Of a stretch of DNA of 64,000 nt, positions 11,100-22,367 are shown in pieces. Location: NCBI RefSeq assembly GCF_026151205.1, contig NC_087079.1:18403571-18467570 (forward strand). Direction: 5' to 3'. Position 1 is the stretch's first letter; each line of letters starts with the position of its first letter. Origin of the DNA: Bolinopsis microptera (taxonomy: Eukaryota > Ctenophora > Tentaculata > Lobata > Bolinopsidae). The position numbers and the translations under genes were made by a program. Below the pieces are notes generated by a model. That model was given only the letters and a program-made list of their open reading frames with translations, had not been told where the DNA came from and searched no databases.

Positions 11100-12480
11100 T
11101 AGACCTTTCCTCTGTCGTTGTTTTGAGTGTCCGATTCAAAAACCAAATCCTAGGGTACACGAGACGTGGAAGCCTGTGAGCGTTTTAGAGTCTGTTAAGT
11201 GTTAGAGTCCTAGGTTACACGAGACGTCGTAGCCTGTGAGCGTGTTAAATCCTAGGGTTACACGAGACATGGTAGCCTGTGAGCGTGTAGACTGCTCCTC
11301 TATCGTTGTTTGAGAGTCCGATCCAAACCAAATCATAGGGTACACGAGGCGTGGTAGCCTTTGAACGTGTAAAATCCTGGGGTTACACGAGACATGGTAG
11401 CCTGTGAGCGTGTAGTCCGCTCCTCAATCGTTGTTTTGAGTGTCCGATCCAAAACCAAATCCTAGGGTACACGAGACGTGGGAGCTGTTAGCGTGTTAGA
11501 ATCTGTTAAGTGTTAGAGTCCTAGGGTTACACGAGACGTGGTAGCCTGTGAGCGTGTTAAATCCTAAGGTTACACGAGACTTGATAGCCTGTGAGCGTGT
11601 TAAATCCTGGGGTTACACGAGACGTGGTAGTCTATGAGCGTGTAGACCGCTCCTCTATCGTTGTTTTGAGTTTCCGATCCAAAACCAAATCCTAGGGTAC
11701 ACGAGACGTGGAAGCCTGTGAACATGTTAGAGTCTGTTAAGTGTTAGAGTCCTGGGGTTACACGAGACATGGTAAGCCTGTGAGCGATAGACCGCGCTCC
11801 TCTCGTTGTTTTGAGTGTCCGATCCAAAACAAATCCTAGGGTACACAAGGCGTGGTAGCCTTGTGAGCGTGTTAGAGTCTGTAAGTGAGTCCTAGGGTTA
11901 CACGAGACGTGGTAGTCTGTGAGCGTGCTAAATCCTGGGGTTACAGGAGACATGGAATCCTGTGAACGTGTCAAATCCTGGGGTTACACGAGACATGGTA
12001 GCCTGTGAGCGTGTAGACCGCTCCTCAATCGTTGTTTTGAGTGTCCGATCCAAAACCAAATCCTAGGGTTCACGAGACGTGGGAGCCTGTGAGTGTGTGT
12101 TAAATCTGTTAAGTGTTAGAGTCCTAGGGTTACACGAGACGTGGTAGTCTGTGAGCGTGCTAAATCCTGGGGTTACACGAGACATGGTAGCTTGTGAGCG
12201 TGTAGACCGCTCCTCTATCGTTGTTTTCAGTGTCCGATTCAAAACCAAATCCTGGGGTTCACGAGACGTGGGAGCCTGTGAGTGTGTGAGAATCTGTTAA
12301 GTGTTAGAGTCCTAGGGTTACACGAGACGTGGTAGTCTGTGAGCGTGCTAAATCCTGGGGTTACACGAGACATGGTAGCTTGTGAGCGTGTAGACCGCTC
12401 CTCTATCGTTGTTTTCAGTGTCCGATTCAAAACCAAATCCTGGGTTACACGTCATGTGGGATCCTGTGAGCGTGTTAGTT
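11100..12480. repeat. Higher-order satellite, ~1.4 kb
   Basis: The basic ~43-45-base unit is TCCTAGGGTTACACGAGACG followed by TGGTAGCCTGTGAGCGTGTTAAA. A second block containing CGCTCCTCTATCGTTGTTTT, GAGTGTCCGATCCAAAACCAAA recurs every few units, giving a higher-order period of roughly 180-300 bases. The last two large units (starting near 12063 and 12239) are almost identical over ~180 bases, which points to recent unequal exchange at the right end. The short frames here are satellite translations, not genes. Confidence 0.9.
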
Positions 12481-12639
12481 TCCTGCGGAAGGTGTTATTT
12501 GCCTGTGGGAAAAGCTGTTATGCTGCGGTTTTAAGGTTAGTAGAGGCTATTAGAGCCTTTCCTTGTTGTAGAGATGGCTAGTCCCTTCCTTTGCATAGGT
12601 AGAAACACCCATGCACCTCCCGTTCAAACCGGTGAGGTT

Positions 12640-12832
12640 TTTCGTGGGGCACCAATCCGTGTTAACATCAACTACAGTTTTCCGGTAATTCTCTGAGACA
12701 TTACTGTAATGTGAAACTTTGCACAGATGAAACGAATCCTTAGCTATCTCCCTAGACTAGGTACCACTGGGATTCAACCCTAGAACTTCAGTACAGAGCT
12801 GGAAGCTCTAACTAATCGGCCACGTAGCCATT
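12640..12832 (-). mobile_element. tRNA-like SINE remnant
   Basis: On the minus strand the segment at 12832-12760 reads like a tRNA 5' region. An A-box-like TGGCTACGTGGCCGATTAG is followed by an anticodon-arm-like stretch and a B-box-like GGGTTGAATCCC. The 3' acceptor strand does not pair with the 5' end and the B-box lacks the usual GGTTCGA, so it is not a functional tRNA. The downstream minus-strand sequence would be the SINE body. Confidence 0.4.
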
Positions 12833-13109
12833 TGTACGATCAGACGTTAAAAATCAAAGAGAAGAAATATTTAAGGTGCATAAAAACGATTGTGACATTA
12901 CGTAGGATTATCAAAATTGATACCAATGTCCATTTGAGCACAAACACTTACAATTCTATTCATTTAACATTTTCTGCTGCTCCTACTGTAGCGAAAAGTT
13001 CTGTGAGAGGGATAACGAAAGGGAGACACTTTACATGTGTGCTAAAGGCAGTTGTGTTGTGCAGATAAGTGAAAATTTCTATTAATACGACAAACAACTA
13101 TCCAGACTA

Positions 13110-13420
13110 TCACATCCACTTGCATGGGACTTGAGCAGATAACTTAAGAAGACAATCTACTAGACCTTGCATTCTGTATGTCATGAAGGGAGAGTACTGA
13201 GTGCTTTTTGTTAGCAATTTGTATTCCTTTTGTTGGCAGCAATAAGAGCCGTAGGGGGAGTTCCATCCCAATCTTACAGATCTACAGGACTCATGCTGCC
13301 GCTGAGCTGAAGCAGTAGAGGGGATGGCTACTTCTCTGGGATCTAACACATCCTGAATCAGACCAACACTATGTCCCAACGGCACTGGTGTTGGGATGTC
13401 TGCCCCCGGTGCCTGCCCGG
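13110..13420 (-). other. Unassigned coding-like frame
   Basis: A minus-strand frame of about 100 codons is open from near 13420 to the stop at 13110. It has balanced composition and no low complexity (contains GLIQDVLDPREVAIPS and LLKLSAQVPCKWM). I do not recognise the family. It has no visible partner exon and sits in repeat-rich DNA, so a retroelement fragment or chance frame are both possible. Confidence 0.25.
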
Positions 13421-14285
13421 ATCAATAAGCAGTCAAGCATCATGATGTTAAAACGTTGAGCATTCTCAACCAGCAGATCTGGGAACTCCCACGAAGGACC
13501 GAAACAGATCTAAATAGACAATTAGCAAATCGGAAAAGTAGACTCGAATTTGTTTATATAATTTATAAAGCGTATGTTATTGCCACGTTAAGGGGCCTGT
13601 TAATAATTAATTAAATTATTAGCTATAATAATTTAATAATTATCTTACAGATCGATGAGATTGAGGAGTTATCAATTGTCCTCATATTAGCTCATTCTGT
13701 CATGAGAGTGACAACCTGTGGATCAGATATTGTCTATATTTAGATCCCTGCACAGATTTTCCTTACCACTTCCATCCTATGTCCAACTAAGATTTCCAGT
13801 ATATTAAAGTAAGAGAACCATTTCCGAACAGCAGAATTCACAACTCTGATTTCTGTCCTTTCATTACTTCTATCCAATAGAATCACTTCCAAGGTTTTGG
13901 GAGCTCCAAACATGATGTAATTCGTTAGCAAATATTCACTTCACAATTTTAAATCAACTCCAAATTTTACTTGACAATTGAACCATCAACCTTTTCTATG
14001 TAAACCTTCTTGTTCATACTATTTTCATACATAATTGAATCAGATAATGATTTTAGGGATAATATCCGGTAGTAGAGACTAGGTAAGACAAGTGAAGCTA
14101 CTGTTTAGGAGGAAACGCGAGCTTTCAGTGTGCTACACTTTCATCAGGCTCAAATTATTTGTTATATAGTAGTGTTGAAAGTATTAAAAATAATTGGATC
14201 ACTTTGCTTAATTACTCGCCAAAAGAAATGCTATATATCTAATTTCTTGAGAACATTGTTTTAATCTTTAACCTTCTGTTAGGGA
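13420..14285. other. Non-genic stretch
   Basis: AT-rich DNA with no supportable coding. It contains copy 2 of the ~37-base dispersed repeat at 14150-14187, preceded by GAGCTTTCAGTGTGCTACAC, which resembles a transposon end. Confidence 0.5.
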
Positions 14286-14291
14286 TTAGCA

Positions 14292-14367
14292 ATGACCCTG
14301 TTCCATTTGGTAACTGCTTTGCTCTGGCATATTTCCCCTACCTCATAGTGTACAAGAACTCTAAACT
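14292..14367 (+). pseudogene. TMEM147: TMEM147 exon 1 (one-base frameshift)
   Basis: Translation gives MTLFH, then after a one-base shift FGNCFALAYFPYLIVYKNSKL. This is the highly conserved N-terminus and first membrane helix of TMEM147, an ER multipass protein and core subunit of the BOS complex of the translocon. The exon ends in a canonical donor (GTGAGT). One T is missing in the run after CCA (CCATTTGG where CCATTTTGG would restore frame). With that base the exon ends in the phase that joins exon 2. The intact splice sites show this is not a processed copy. The missing base may be a homopolymer sequencing error or a real lesion. Confidence 0.75.
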
Positions 14368-14560
14368 GTGAGTATAAATTAGATTATACTCAATCTGTTA
14401 ACAATTTACTTAGATTACTTCATCTGTTGCTAATTATTTAATCGAAAATTAAGATTATTCAATTATCATATTTAGTTTAGCTTGAATTCTACTCACAATT
14501 TACTATCTTCAGTGTTGCAATAAATTCCTTGATTTTATACAAATAAATTTTGTATTTCAG

Positions 14561-14628
14561 ATCAGAGTACAGTTCGTTCTGGCATGTGTGAAAGCGCGAG
14601 GTGTAACTGTTTGACACAGCTATGCAAG
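14561..14628 (+). pseudogene. TMEM147: TMEM147 exon 2 (frameshifted)
   Basis: Bounded by TATTTCAG and GTGAGA. It opens in the phase set by exon 1 (SEYSSFW), then shifts to CVKARGVT and again to TQLCK. This parallels the TMEM147 order SEY..FWKCV..GVT....QLCK. At least two small indels are needed to read it through, and uncorrected it hits stop codons. It encodes the first lumenal loop and the start of the second helix. Confidence 0.7.
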
Positions 14629-14816
14629 GTGAGAATATCCTGCTAATCTAGCTCTGCTCACCTCTTGGGTTAATATCGGATATCTTTCTTAAATATATGT
14701 GCTTGGTAGAGCTACTTAGTTTTAAAAATATCTGCAGGGGAGCCTGTGTATTTTATTATATTAAAAAACACATACATATGTAAATATGAAGTTTGTACTC
14801 ATTTTTCTGTATGCAG

Positions 14817-14988
14817 ATGATAATCCTGGCTACCTTCTTCCCCACCTACGAAGTACCAGTGGGGAAGATTGACCTTCACGGTGAACTCATGAAGGGAGCA
14901 GTGGAGCTGTTTGATCTTATCGGACTCTTCGTCATTATATCTCAACAGATTGGGAGAGGTGATCTCAAAATATTAGGTCGCTGGAGTC
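14817..14988 (+). CDS. TMEM147: TMEM147 exon 3
   Basis: This exon lies between TGTATGCAG and GTACGT and is open throughout. It encodes MIILATFFPTYE, then GELMKGAVELFDLIGL. These correspond to the LATFFPT.E and GEFMKA...ADLIGL blocks conserved in TMEM147. Near the 3' end the residues read GRWS where the family pattern predicts VAGVG. A +1/-1 pair (extra G after ATATTA, missing G before the donor) would restore the expected sequence without changing overall phase. The exon ends in phase 1, matching exon 4. Confidence 0.8.
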
Positions 14989-15140
14989 GTACGTTCTTGA
15001 ACTTTTGTTAACTAAAAGATATTAAAACATTATAAGATTTAACGTAGAGCCTTCGTTTGCATTAGTATTCATACCCCACTTATGGAACCAAAAGATTGCC
15101 CCTTTGCTTGACATAATATCTACATTGTTCTTGTCACCAG

Positions 15141-15256
15141 GATGGGCCATGGCTGAGCTGATCAGCATGAGGCTCCTTCCTCTTTGGGTCGGAGCACGCG
15201 GTATTGAATTCAGCTGGAAGTATATCCAACTTAGTTTCGAGGCTAACATCAGCTTG
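15141..15256 (+). CDS. TMEM147: TMEM147 exon 4
   Basis: Acceptor TTGTCACCAG, donor GTTCGT. It translates without interruption as [20 protein letters not shown] followed by [18 protein letters not shown]. This is nearly identical to the most conserved block of TMEM147 ([16 protein letters not shown]) and is the strongest evidence for the gene identity. Entry phase 1 and exit phase 0 agree with the neighbouring exons. Confidence 0.88.
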
Positions 15257-15406
15257 GTTCGTTTTATTTTCTTTACTTTTTTCTGTTCAATATAAATAAT
15301 AAACTTCTCTGTTGATTTGCTTTTGTGTCATCAGATTTAATCAACGAGATAAATTGTATCAACGAGATAAGTGCGTCTCGAATTTACAGTTCGTTTCTCT
15401 CTCCAG

Positions 15407-15528
15407 GCTCATCACATAATAATGGCGATGTTGATCTGGATGTGACGAGGAACAACATAGAGAGGTCCTGTGCTCCCCCTCATAATATCCCTGCTCCTCC
15501 TCTGGCAGCTCCAAAACAAACCTCTTGA
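15407..15528 (+). pseudogene. TMEM147: TMEM147 exon 5 (frameshifted); last exon absent
   Basis: Acceptor TCTCTCTCCAG, phase 0 as required. It reads AHHIIMAMLIWM, then TGA. A missing G (GGATGTGA for GGATGGTGA) would continue as VTRNNIER. A second shift gives PLIISLLLLWQLQNKPL, a hydrophobic helix in the expected place, before a GTAAGT donor. The C-terminal exon (last two helices of the family) is not found in the following 1 kb. Truncation plus several single-base shifts favours a decaying duplicate, although error-prone sequence over a real gene is not excluded. Confidence 0.65.
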
Positions 15529-15529
15529 G

Positions 15530-16600
15530 TAAGTTTAACCTTCGCGTTAAGGTGCTTTATGTTCGCGAATATCAGCCGAAAAAGATGTACGGTCAAGCCA
15601 TTGAGAAACTAGTCTGTACAGTGAAACTTCAAATTTCAAATCCGCATTTGTTATTGTATCGGATCAATTTTTACCAGAGCAACAAATTTCTAATCACGCA
15701 GATATTAGATTATTCAATATGGAAAATTGTTGTACACTGTAAGTGGTTGTATTCAATTTTAGACAAATAAAACTACAAATTCGGGTCTTATCTCGGAAAG
15801 TGATAAGGAAGTATAGAAAACATTTTTTTGGTTTTTTGGGAAATATCCTCTTTTTTTGTGTTTTTTGAGATATACATCCTGTTTTTTTTTGCTTTTTTTA
15901 ACGTTTTGTGATAGTACAATGGTATAATACAAACTCAATTAAAAATGATATAGTAGATGAAATGCTAGTGTTTGATCAGCTGTTTTCTTGATCCATCTTC
16001 GTTTTGGAGTCCTCGTCCTACTACACGGCCGCCCTTCATTCATGAGTCTGCTTTGTTTCTGGTCTCCGACGTGAGAGTCTAATCCAATTCTGGAATTATA
16101 GACAGGAATAGTCTTGGTAGTCCTCGATCTTGTCTATTTTTTCTAGGCTTGCTAGTTGCGAACTTCATCTCTTCGCCATACTGTTGGGTGCATGCTTATA
16201 AGCGGGATAAAGCTAGAATTAGTCCCACAGAAAAGATCTTCGAACTCGGTTCAAGATGGTTCCGATTGTCTAATACGTTCCAATCGGTTCTTCATAAACG
16301 CCTTCAGTTCTTCGACAATTCAGAAAGTCCATCACCGATGGAGGTAGCTTTGCTATCCACCGCATACGCAGCGCAGCGGTATGTGCCTTTCCTAAACAAC
16401 GAGTTCTTCACTCGAGGTGAGGAAACCTTTTTTTTTCCTTCTCCCGTTCGGAAGTAATGAAAACGTAGGCTTTTGCCGGGGTACGTGTTTCACCCTTTGC
16501 ACGACCAATTGCAATCGTTATAATCGATTTGTTCGTCATCTTCGACACTTCCGAGAAGAGCCACTAGATTGACGTAGATATTATGTCGTCGTCAGACGCT
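15530..16600. other. Non-genic stretch with T-rich tract
   Basis: 15815-15905 is a T-rich low-complexity tract (TTTTTTTGG...TTTTTTTGTG). A + strand frame at 16149-16457 (about 100 codons) has mixed composition but no recognisable domain. I leave it as an unassigned frame. Confidence 0.4.
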
Positions 16601-16980
16601 CAAGGTAATTCATACATGAGGAATGTTGGGCTGTATCCAGAGTGACTGGGGTCTCGTAAGACAGAATTCCAGTTTGATAACGATGAGAGAATCATTTTGG
16701 TTTTTAAGTATTCTTTTCGTAGATTGTCCTTTTCCATCCTGGAGTACAGAGAGGAGACGTACTTCGGGTAATGAATGTTGCTTTGACTAGAATCAGAACA
16801 AGCAGTCCTTTGGGCGTGTCCGACTCTCCAACACTTGTGACAAGCCCCAAGGCAAGCGAGTGAGAGTCGGTTAAGGTACCAAACGCGATTAACTGAATGA
16901 GTGCCTTTCTGAGTCTTTGATATTGTAGGATGCTGAGTTCTGCCACCTTTATCAAATTTGTCAGATGATAGTAACTTCAA
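16600..16980 (-). pseudogene. Retroelement gag-like fragment with zinc knuckle
   Basis: A minus-strand frame of 126 codons contains CHKCWRVGHAQRTAC (about 16812-16856). This has C-x2-C-x4-H spacing, with the final Cys one residue later than the C-x2-C-x4-H-x4-C consensus, and would fit exactly with a one-base indel. Such knuckles typify gag or ORF1 proteins of retroelements. The flanking residues are basic and polar (EKDNLRKEYLKTK). No RT or protease is nearby, so it is an orphan fragment. Confidence 0.4.
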
Positions 16981-17339
16981 ATTCTTTCAAGATCGTCCTT
17001 TCCGTTAGGTCATCGCGGGTATGCAGTAGTCGGTAACACCAAACTTTCTATCCCACAGAAAATTGTTAAACATTTATATTATCGTGTAAATTAGCAAACT
17101 ACTTAAAGTAGAGAGTTAGAGTGCAGACGTCCGTAGGATTTGAAAAGCCAATGCTGCGATGTACCTTCTTGTAAAGTGCCTGACATTATTTTCATAAAGT
17201 TGCCCCAATTGTCTCAAGATACCTCCGGAATCACTAACTTTACGTAACGCGCAAAGACTTAAGATCATCGTAAGTCTGGAGCGCACGCATTTTCGGACTT
17301 AATTAAATTGATGTGACTAGCTTACGGCTGTTTAGCTCT

Positions 17340-18460
17340 GATTTGCTCTCGGACCCGATAGGAAATTCAAATCCTATGGGATCCTAGAGCTAATCCTAGC
17401 GAGATAGGATTAAACAATTCCGAGTGGCGATAGGATTTGCTCTCGGACACGATAGGAAATTTAATCTTACGATCCGAGAGCTAATCCTAGCAGAGATAGA
17501 ATTAAACAATTCCGAGTGGCGATAGGATTTGCTCTCGGACCGAATAGGAAAATTCAAATCCTACAGGATCCGAGAGCAAACCTAGCGCAGTAGGATTAAA
17601 CAATTCCGAGTGGCGATAAGATTTGCCCTCGGACACGATAGGAAATTCGAGAATCCTACGAAGGATCCGAGAGCTAATCCTAGCGGAGATAGGATTAAAC
17701 AATTCCGAGTGGCGATAGGATTTGCTCTCGGACCCCCGATAGGAAAATTAAATCTTACGGGATCCGAGAGCTAAATCTAGGCGCAGTAGGATTAAACAAT
17801 TCCGAGTGGCGATAAGATTTGCCCTCGGACACGATAGGAAATTCAAATCCTACGGGATCCTAGAGCTAATCCTAGCGGAGATAGGATTAAACAATTCCGA
17901 GTGGCGATAGGATTGGCTCTCGGACACGATAGGAAATTATAAATCTTACGGGATCCGAGAGCTAATCCAAGCAGAGATAGAATTAAACAATTTCCGAGTG
18001 GCGATAGGATTTGCTCTCGGACCCGATAGGAAATTCAAATCCTACAGGATCCGAGAGCAAATCCTAGCGCAGTAGGATTAAACAATTCCGAGTGGCGATA
18101 AGATTTGCCCTCGGACACGATAGGAAATTCAAATCCTACGGATCCGAGAGCTAGTTCCTGCGGAGATAGGATTAAACAATTCCGAGTGGCGATAGGAATT
18201 TGCTCTCGGACCCGATAGGAAATTTCAATCTTACGGGATCCGAGAGCTAATCCTAGCGGAGATAGAATTAAACAATTCCGAGTGGCGATAGTATTGCTCT
18301 CGGACACGATTAGGAAATTCAAATCCTACGGATTCCGAGAGCTAATCCTAGCGGAGATAGGATTAAATAATTCAGAGTGGCGAAAGGATTTTCTATCGGA
18401 CCCGATAGGATAATAAAATACTATGGGATCCGAGAGCAAGTCTGAAAGGCGATAGCATTT
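17340..18460. repeat. ~95-base satellite, about 11 units
   Basis: The unit contains AACAATTCCGAGTGGCGATA, GGATTTGCTCTCGGAC, GATAGGAAATTCAAATCCTA and GATCCGAGAGCTAATCCTAG. Landmarks recur at intervals of about 92-97 bases. Within each unit GCTCTCGGA and TCCGAGAGC are inverse complements, as are GATAGGATT and AATCCTA, so every unit can fold on itself. The last unit is degenerate. The short minus-strand frames are satellite translations. Confidence 0.92.
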
Positions 18461-18519
18461 GGAAATTGGAGCAATTTAATTGAAGAAGATACAATTTAGT
18501 TCATTTAGGATACTATAAA

Positions 18520-18705
18520 CCCTTTTTCTTGTAGTATTCTTCAAGTTAATAACAGGGTACCTGCAGTACTCTTCAGGTAAACTTTAGGTACCAGTACCTT
18601 GTGTATTCTTCAATTTTAAAATCAGGGTACCTTGCAGTACTTTAAAGTTCATTCAGGGTACCTTGTAGTATTCTGCAAGTTAACATCAGGGTACCAGTGG
18701 CGTAA
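18520..18705. repeat. Imperfect ~40-base tandem repeats (GGTACC-rich)
   Basis: Four or five degenerate copies of a unit containing CAGGGTACC, TGTAGTATTCTTCAAG and TTAA. Non-coding. Confidence 0.65.
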
Positions 18706-18984
18706 CGAAGGCCCCGCTAGTCGCGACTATTCTTTCCCAATTTTGCGCGCTCCGAAACTACAATCCACAAATCACTTCCACACTTTCCTTGAATGTTACT
18801 CGTATATTATTGTCAAAAATTGCACAAACATTATGAATGAGATTATAGGGTTTGCTCAAATTCCCAATAAGATCTGTCCAATTTCCGGATCATATAATTT
18901 CAAGACAGGCCCTAATGGGTCAAATTATAAAGTTTCACCTACGTATTAGTGTACATAACAGCCGGGGTGCGCTTCATATTCCTG

Positions 18985-19155
18985 TAACTTTAGTAATCCT
19001 AACTATTCTCATTCTCAGACTGCAAAGGGACACTGTTCCACGTAAAATTTTGTAATCCTAACTATTTCTCATTCTCAGACTGCTAGTACACTGTTCCACG
19101 TAACTTTAGTAATCCTAACTATTCCCATTCTCAGACTGCTAGAACGCTGTTCCCT
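18985..19155 (+). repeat. ~58-base tandem repeat, three copies
   Basis: Three copies of a unit containing TAATCCTAACTATTCTCATT, CTCAGACTGC and ACACTGTTCCACGTAA. They differ by point changes and 1-2-base indels. Confidence 0.85.
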
Positions 19156-19159
19156 GTCT

Positions 19160-22100
19160 CCTCGTTTGGTATACTCTCCATTAACGTCTGTAACAATGCT
19201 GGTCGGGCTACGCTACCCATCTTACATTAACCTCTGTATCCAAAACAACTCCTGGGGCAACCCCAAGGTACCGTTACTTCTCTTATTTTATTTCCACCTT
19301 AGATGTATTCATACTAATTATTTTGTTGAGCAAATTGTGTCTATTTTCTTTAGGCTGTTATCGTTTTTTTAAATTTACAGCACTGTTGCCGGTGCCCTGG
19401 CAAATAAGAACAAAAATGAATTATGATAAACAGCATTTGATATTTCCTTTATTTCAGTATCATTAAAACCCCACTAAGTTCCTGCAAAAGTCTTCCTGAC
19501 TCCCTGTTAACGCCCCACAACGGAAAATCCAGTATTGGGAAGACAAGTTATACGATTTCCCGGGATTTGTAACACCTTGAGATTTCACTATCGAAATTCT
19601 AATATTATTAGGGATCGTTCCCTAATTCACATAACTGTAAGCCAGATTTTGAACTTTCAGACCCCCATGCTCCCCCGTTTTAGTCTTGACACGTAGCTAC
19701 TGACCAGAAATTACACTAGCGCAAGCTTTTCTCCCTGGGCGTAATATGTGAACGGTCCCTTGGTGCAATAATCGAATATTTCTTGGACGTGGTATGTTTT
19801 ATTTTCAACTCCATTTACTTTTTTTTTAAAGGGTTTAAACTTTGAGTATCTATTATGTAATGTTGTATACTGTTTTCGAACGCATTTATTTTGTTTGTTT
19901 GCTGATAAATTGATGAATCAACATTCTCATTATATTTTAAAGGGTAGTTTAGAACTTAGAATAGAATAGAATAGAATGAATCAAATTTTAACACAGCTGA
20001 ACACAATTGGACACAAAATTAATCTCCGTTGTTGTCTCAACAAGTACAGTACAGTGAGGACAAGCAACACGCCCCATTATATTTACCAACAACTGAGCAA
20101 TTATTGCCAAAAATCAAACACATGTCCAAAATTAAATAGATTAAAAAAGCCAATCCCAAAAAATGGGTATCCAAACGACCCAAAACTACTTCAGTTACAG
20201 TTGTAGATCAAAAAGCGACTTGTAAGATGTATTTTGTACTTAAATAAAGCTAGACATGAACCTCTACATTGTTCAGCTGAAAAACTGGCCTAGTGCCAGC
20301 CCCGCACATAGCCCGTTCCAGCGCTCTAAGTTTGAAGGGTCTGACCCGCATGGACCACCAGTCCCACCCTCTCTGGCGGGGTCACTGCAAGTTGAACACC
20401 TGAGCAGCAGCGGACGGGTGTCTAGTATGGTCTCAGCGAACCTGGAGCCCTCTGTTAACAGTTCCTCTAGATCGGAGCAGCAATTGTCATAATGTTCAGC
20501 TAGATCTTTGTAGTTGAGATATCTTTGGAAGCTATTCTGGACCCTTCTAGTAAACCTGGGGTTATAAGGTTTACTTAAATATATAACTTTAAATAATTTG
20601 TTCATTCCACCCCCGCAAATGACTTGATAGTCACGTAATCCAATATACCCCAGTAAGCAATACCTTTATTTACAATAATAAAGCATTTTTAACTCCACAA
20701 ATCACTACTAGTTTCTAACACATGCACAAATTTCGAATAGTTCTATTCCACTATAGCCATTTTAAAATGCATAATTATAAATATATTTCTTAATAATTTA
20801 CTAATATTATAATAGCTTGGCCGATGGCTCATCGCAATACGCCTTGTTATTGACAAAAAGGTTATTTTGCACATGCAATTAGCGCATTTGCATTTGCACG
20901 TGCAAACATCTTTTTCTATAATAATTCTAGTTACAAGTAAGAGAAATGATTCATTTCTGTTGTGATCGTCCGCTATTCCTATGCTCTTCCAATGATTTAT
21001 GAGAAGGCACAAAAGTTTATAAACAGGCCCAACTCCGAGTGAGTGGAGATCGTAGGCTACCAATGGCAATAGGCAATTTACCCCGCCGATAAAAAACTTA
21101 CCGCCGATATGTCTCTGCTCTGCGTTGAGTTCGTGCGGGAAGTAAGTTTCTGTCGTTAAGAAAACTGCAACCTCGATGCAGGCTATTTTTAATCGCTAAA
21201 AGAAGGTAAATGTCCATAACCCGCACCATTAAATACTGGATACTAGCCCCGAGTAATAATTAGATTAGAGACCGGTTTTAGAAAATAAGGGGAAAATGAA
21301 AGCCGTCGTGCTGGCTGCATATATTTATAACCAAAATTAGAAACTTAAAACTATAACATTTAGTAATACTCAGCGTTTAAACTAACGAATGCAGAATGGG
21401 ATTAAAGGGAAGCGTGTCATGTGCGAAAGTGCATATTTTTTTGAAAATATTTAACTCCTTGCTTGTTCAATTTCTTTTAAGAACTGAAATCCGAATGCGA
21501 AAATCTATGCAATTTTCAGGATCGAATTTTGAATTTTTTTTTACTATGACATGCTTTTTTTTAAATTTTAATTTTAGTGTTATAGAGCCTACTAAAAGTA
21601 CTGTTTGCCGAAGAATAATCAAAGTCATAAACGGGGGGAAAGCCGTTCGCATGTTAAACAATGCATCCACTTTCAAAAGAGAAAGTAATATCATAATATC
21701 AGATACGAAACTACCAATGACCCAATGATATAATGATTATAATTAATAGTGGTAATGCCCTAAATTTCTTCGAAATCGAAATACTGCATACTGACCGCGG
21801 GTAAATAAGTGAAACGTTGCCCGACTCCCCGTGGGGCAGTTCATTTTAAAAGATCGGCCAATAAGATCAGCCAACATTTATAATAAATCTGATATCAGAT
21901 AGTGCAATCAACACTAACAGAAACGTGGGGTTTTTTGAGTGCTACCACTCTAAGTCAAATAATTTCTTTTAACTTCGGTTCCAAGTTCGATTCACGCCCT
22001 TCTTAAATCTCATCGCTCAACTTTGAACTTTGTCCTCCATTAAAAATCCTCAAAAATAGAACCCATTTTCTAAAAGTTTTTTTGGTTATCATAACGTCAT

Positions 22101-22280
22101 TTTCTGGTTATTATAGCACCAATTTTCATTGACGTATTAATACTCAATGGTCAAACAGTTGCATTGGATTGAAATCACATGTGAAATAGGGAAGGGCTCT
22201 TATCTTACTAATTTTGCTCGCCCAAAAAATTCACGTGACTTTGGTTTTTATGGTTTTTGGGAGCCGTACAAAACATTTTT
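19160..22280. other. Intergenic DNA without supportable genes
   Basis: Contains an AGAAT microsatellite near 19955-19977. A minus-strand frame at 20273-20605 is GC-richer than its surroundings (contains LEELLTEGSRFAETILDTRP) and could be an exon fragment; I do not recognise it. The frames at 20743-21069 and 21396-21728 are AT-biased and unconvincing. Confidence 0.4.
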
Positions 22281-22287
22281 AACATAA

Positions 22288-22329
22288 GGGTCGTTCACAT
22301 ATTACGTAATCAATATTTTAGCAATTTTT

Positions 22330-22367
<38 letters not shown>

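Noticed and set aside
11744-12581. Several 60-80-codon frames in the satellite
   Set aside because: They are translations of a tandem repeat and change frame with each indel.
12760-12832. Functional tRNA gene on the minus strand
   Set aside because: The acceptor stem does not pair and the T-arm lacks the GTTC core; a SINE or tRNA remnant is the better reading.
16149-16457. + strand 102-codon frame as a TMEM147 last exon
   Set aside because: Residues do not resemble the two C-terminal helices of TMEM147 and are polar rather than hydrophobic.
20273-20605. Minus-strand 110-codon frame as a gene
   Set aside because: No recognisable family, no matching exon nearby and no clear splice pair; left as unassigned in the gap description.
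21396-21728. + strand 110-codon frame
   Set aside because: Phe/Ile/Asn-rich translation of AT-rich DNA with an opposing frame of similar length; no domain.
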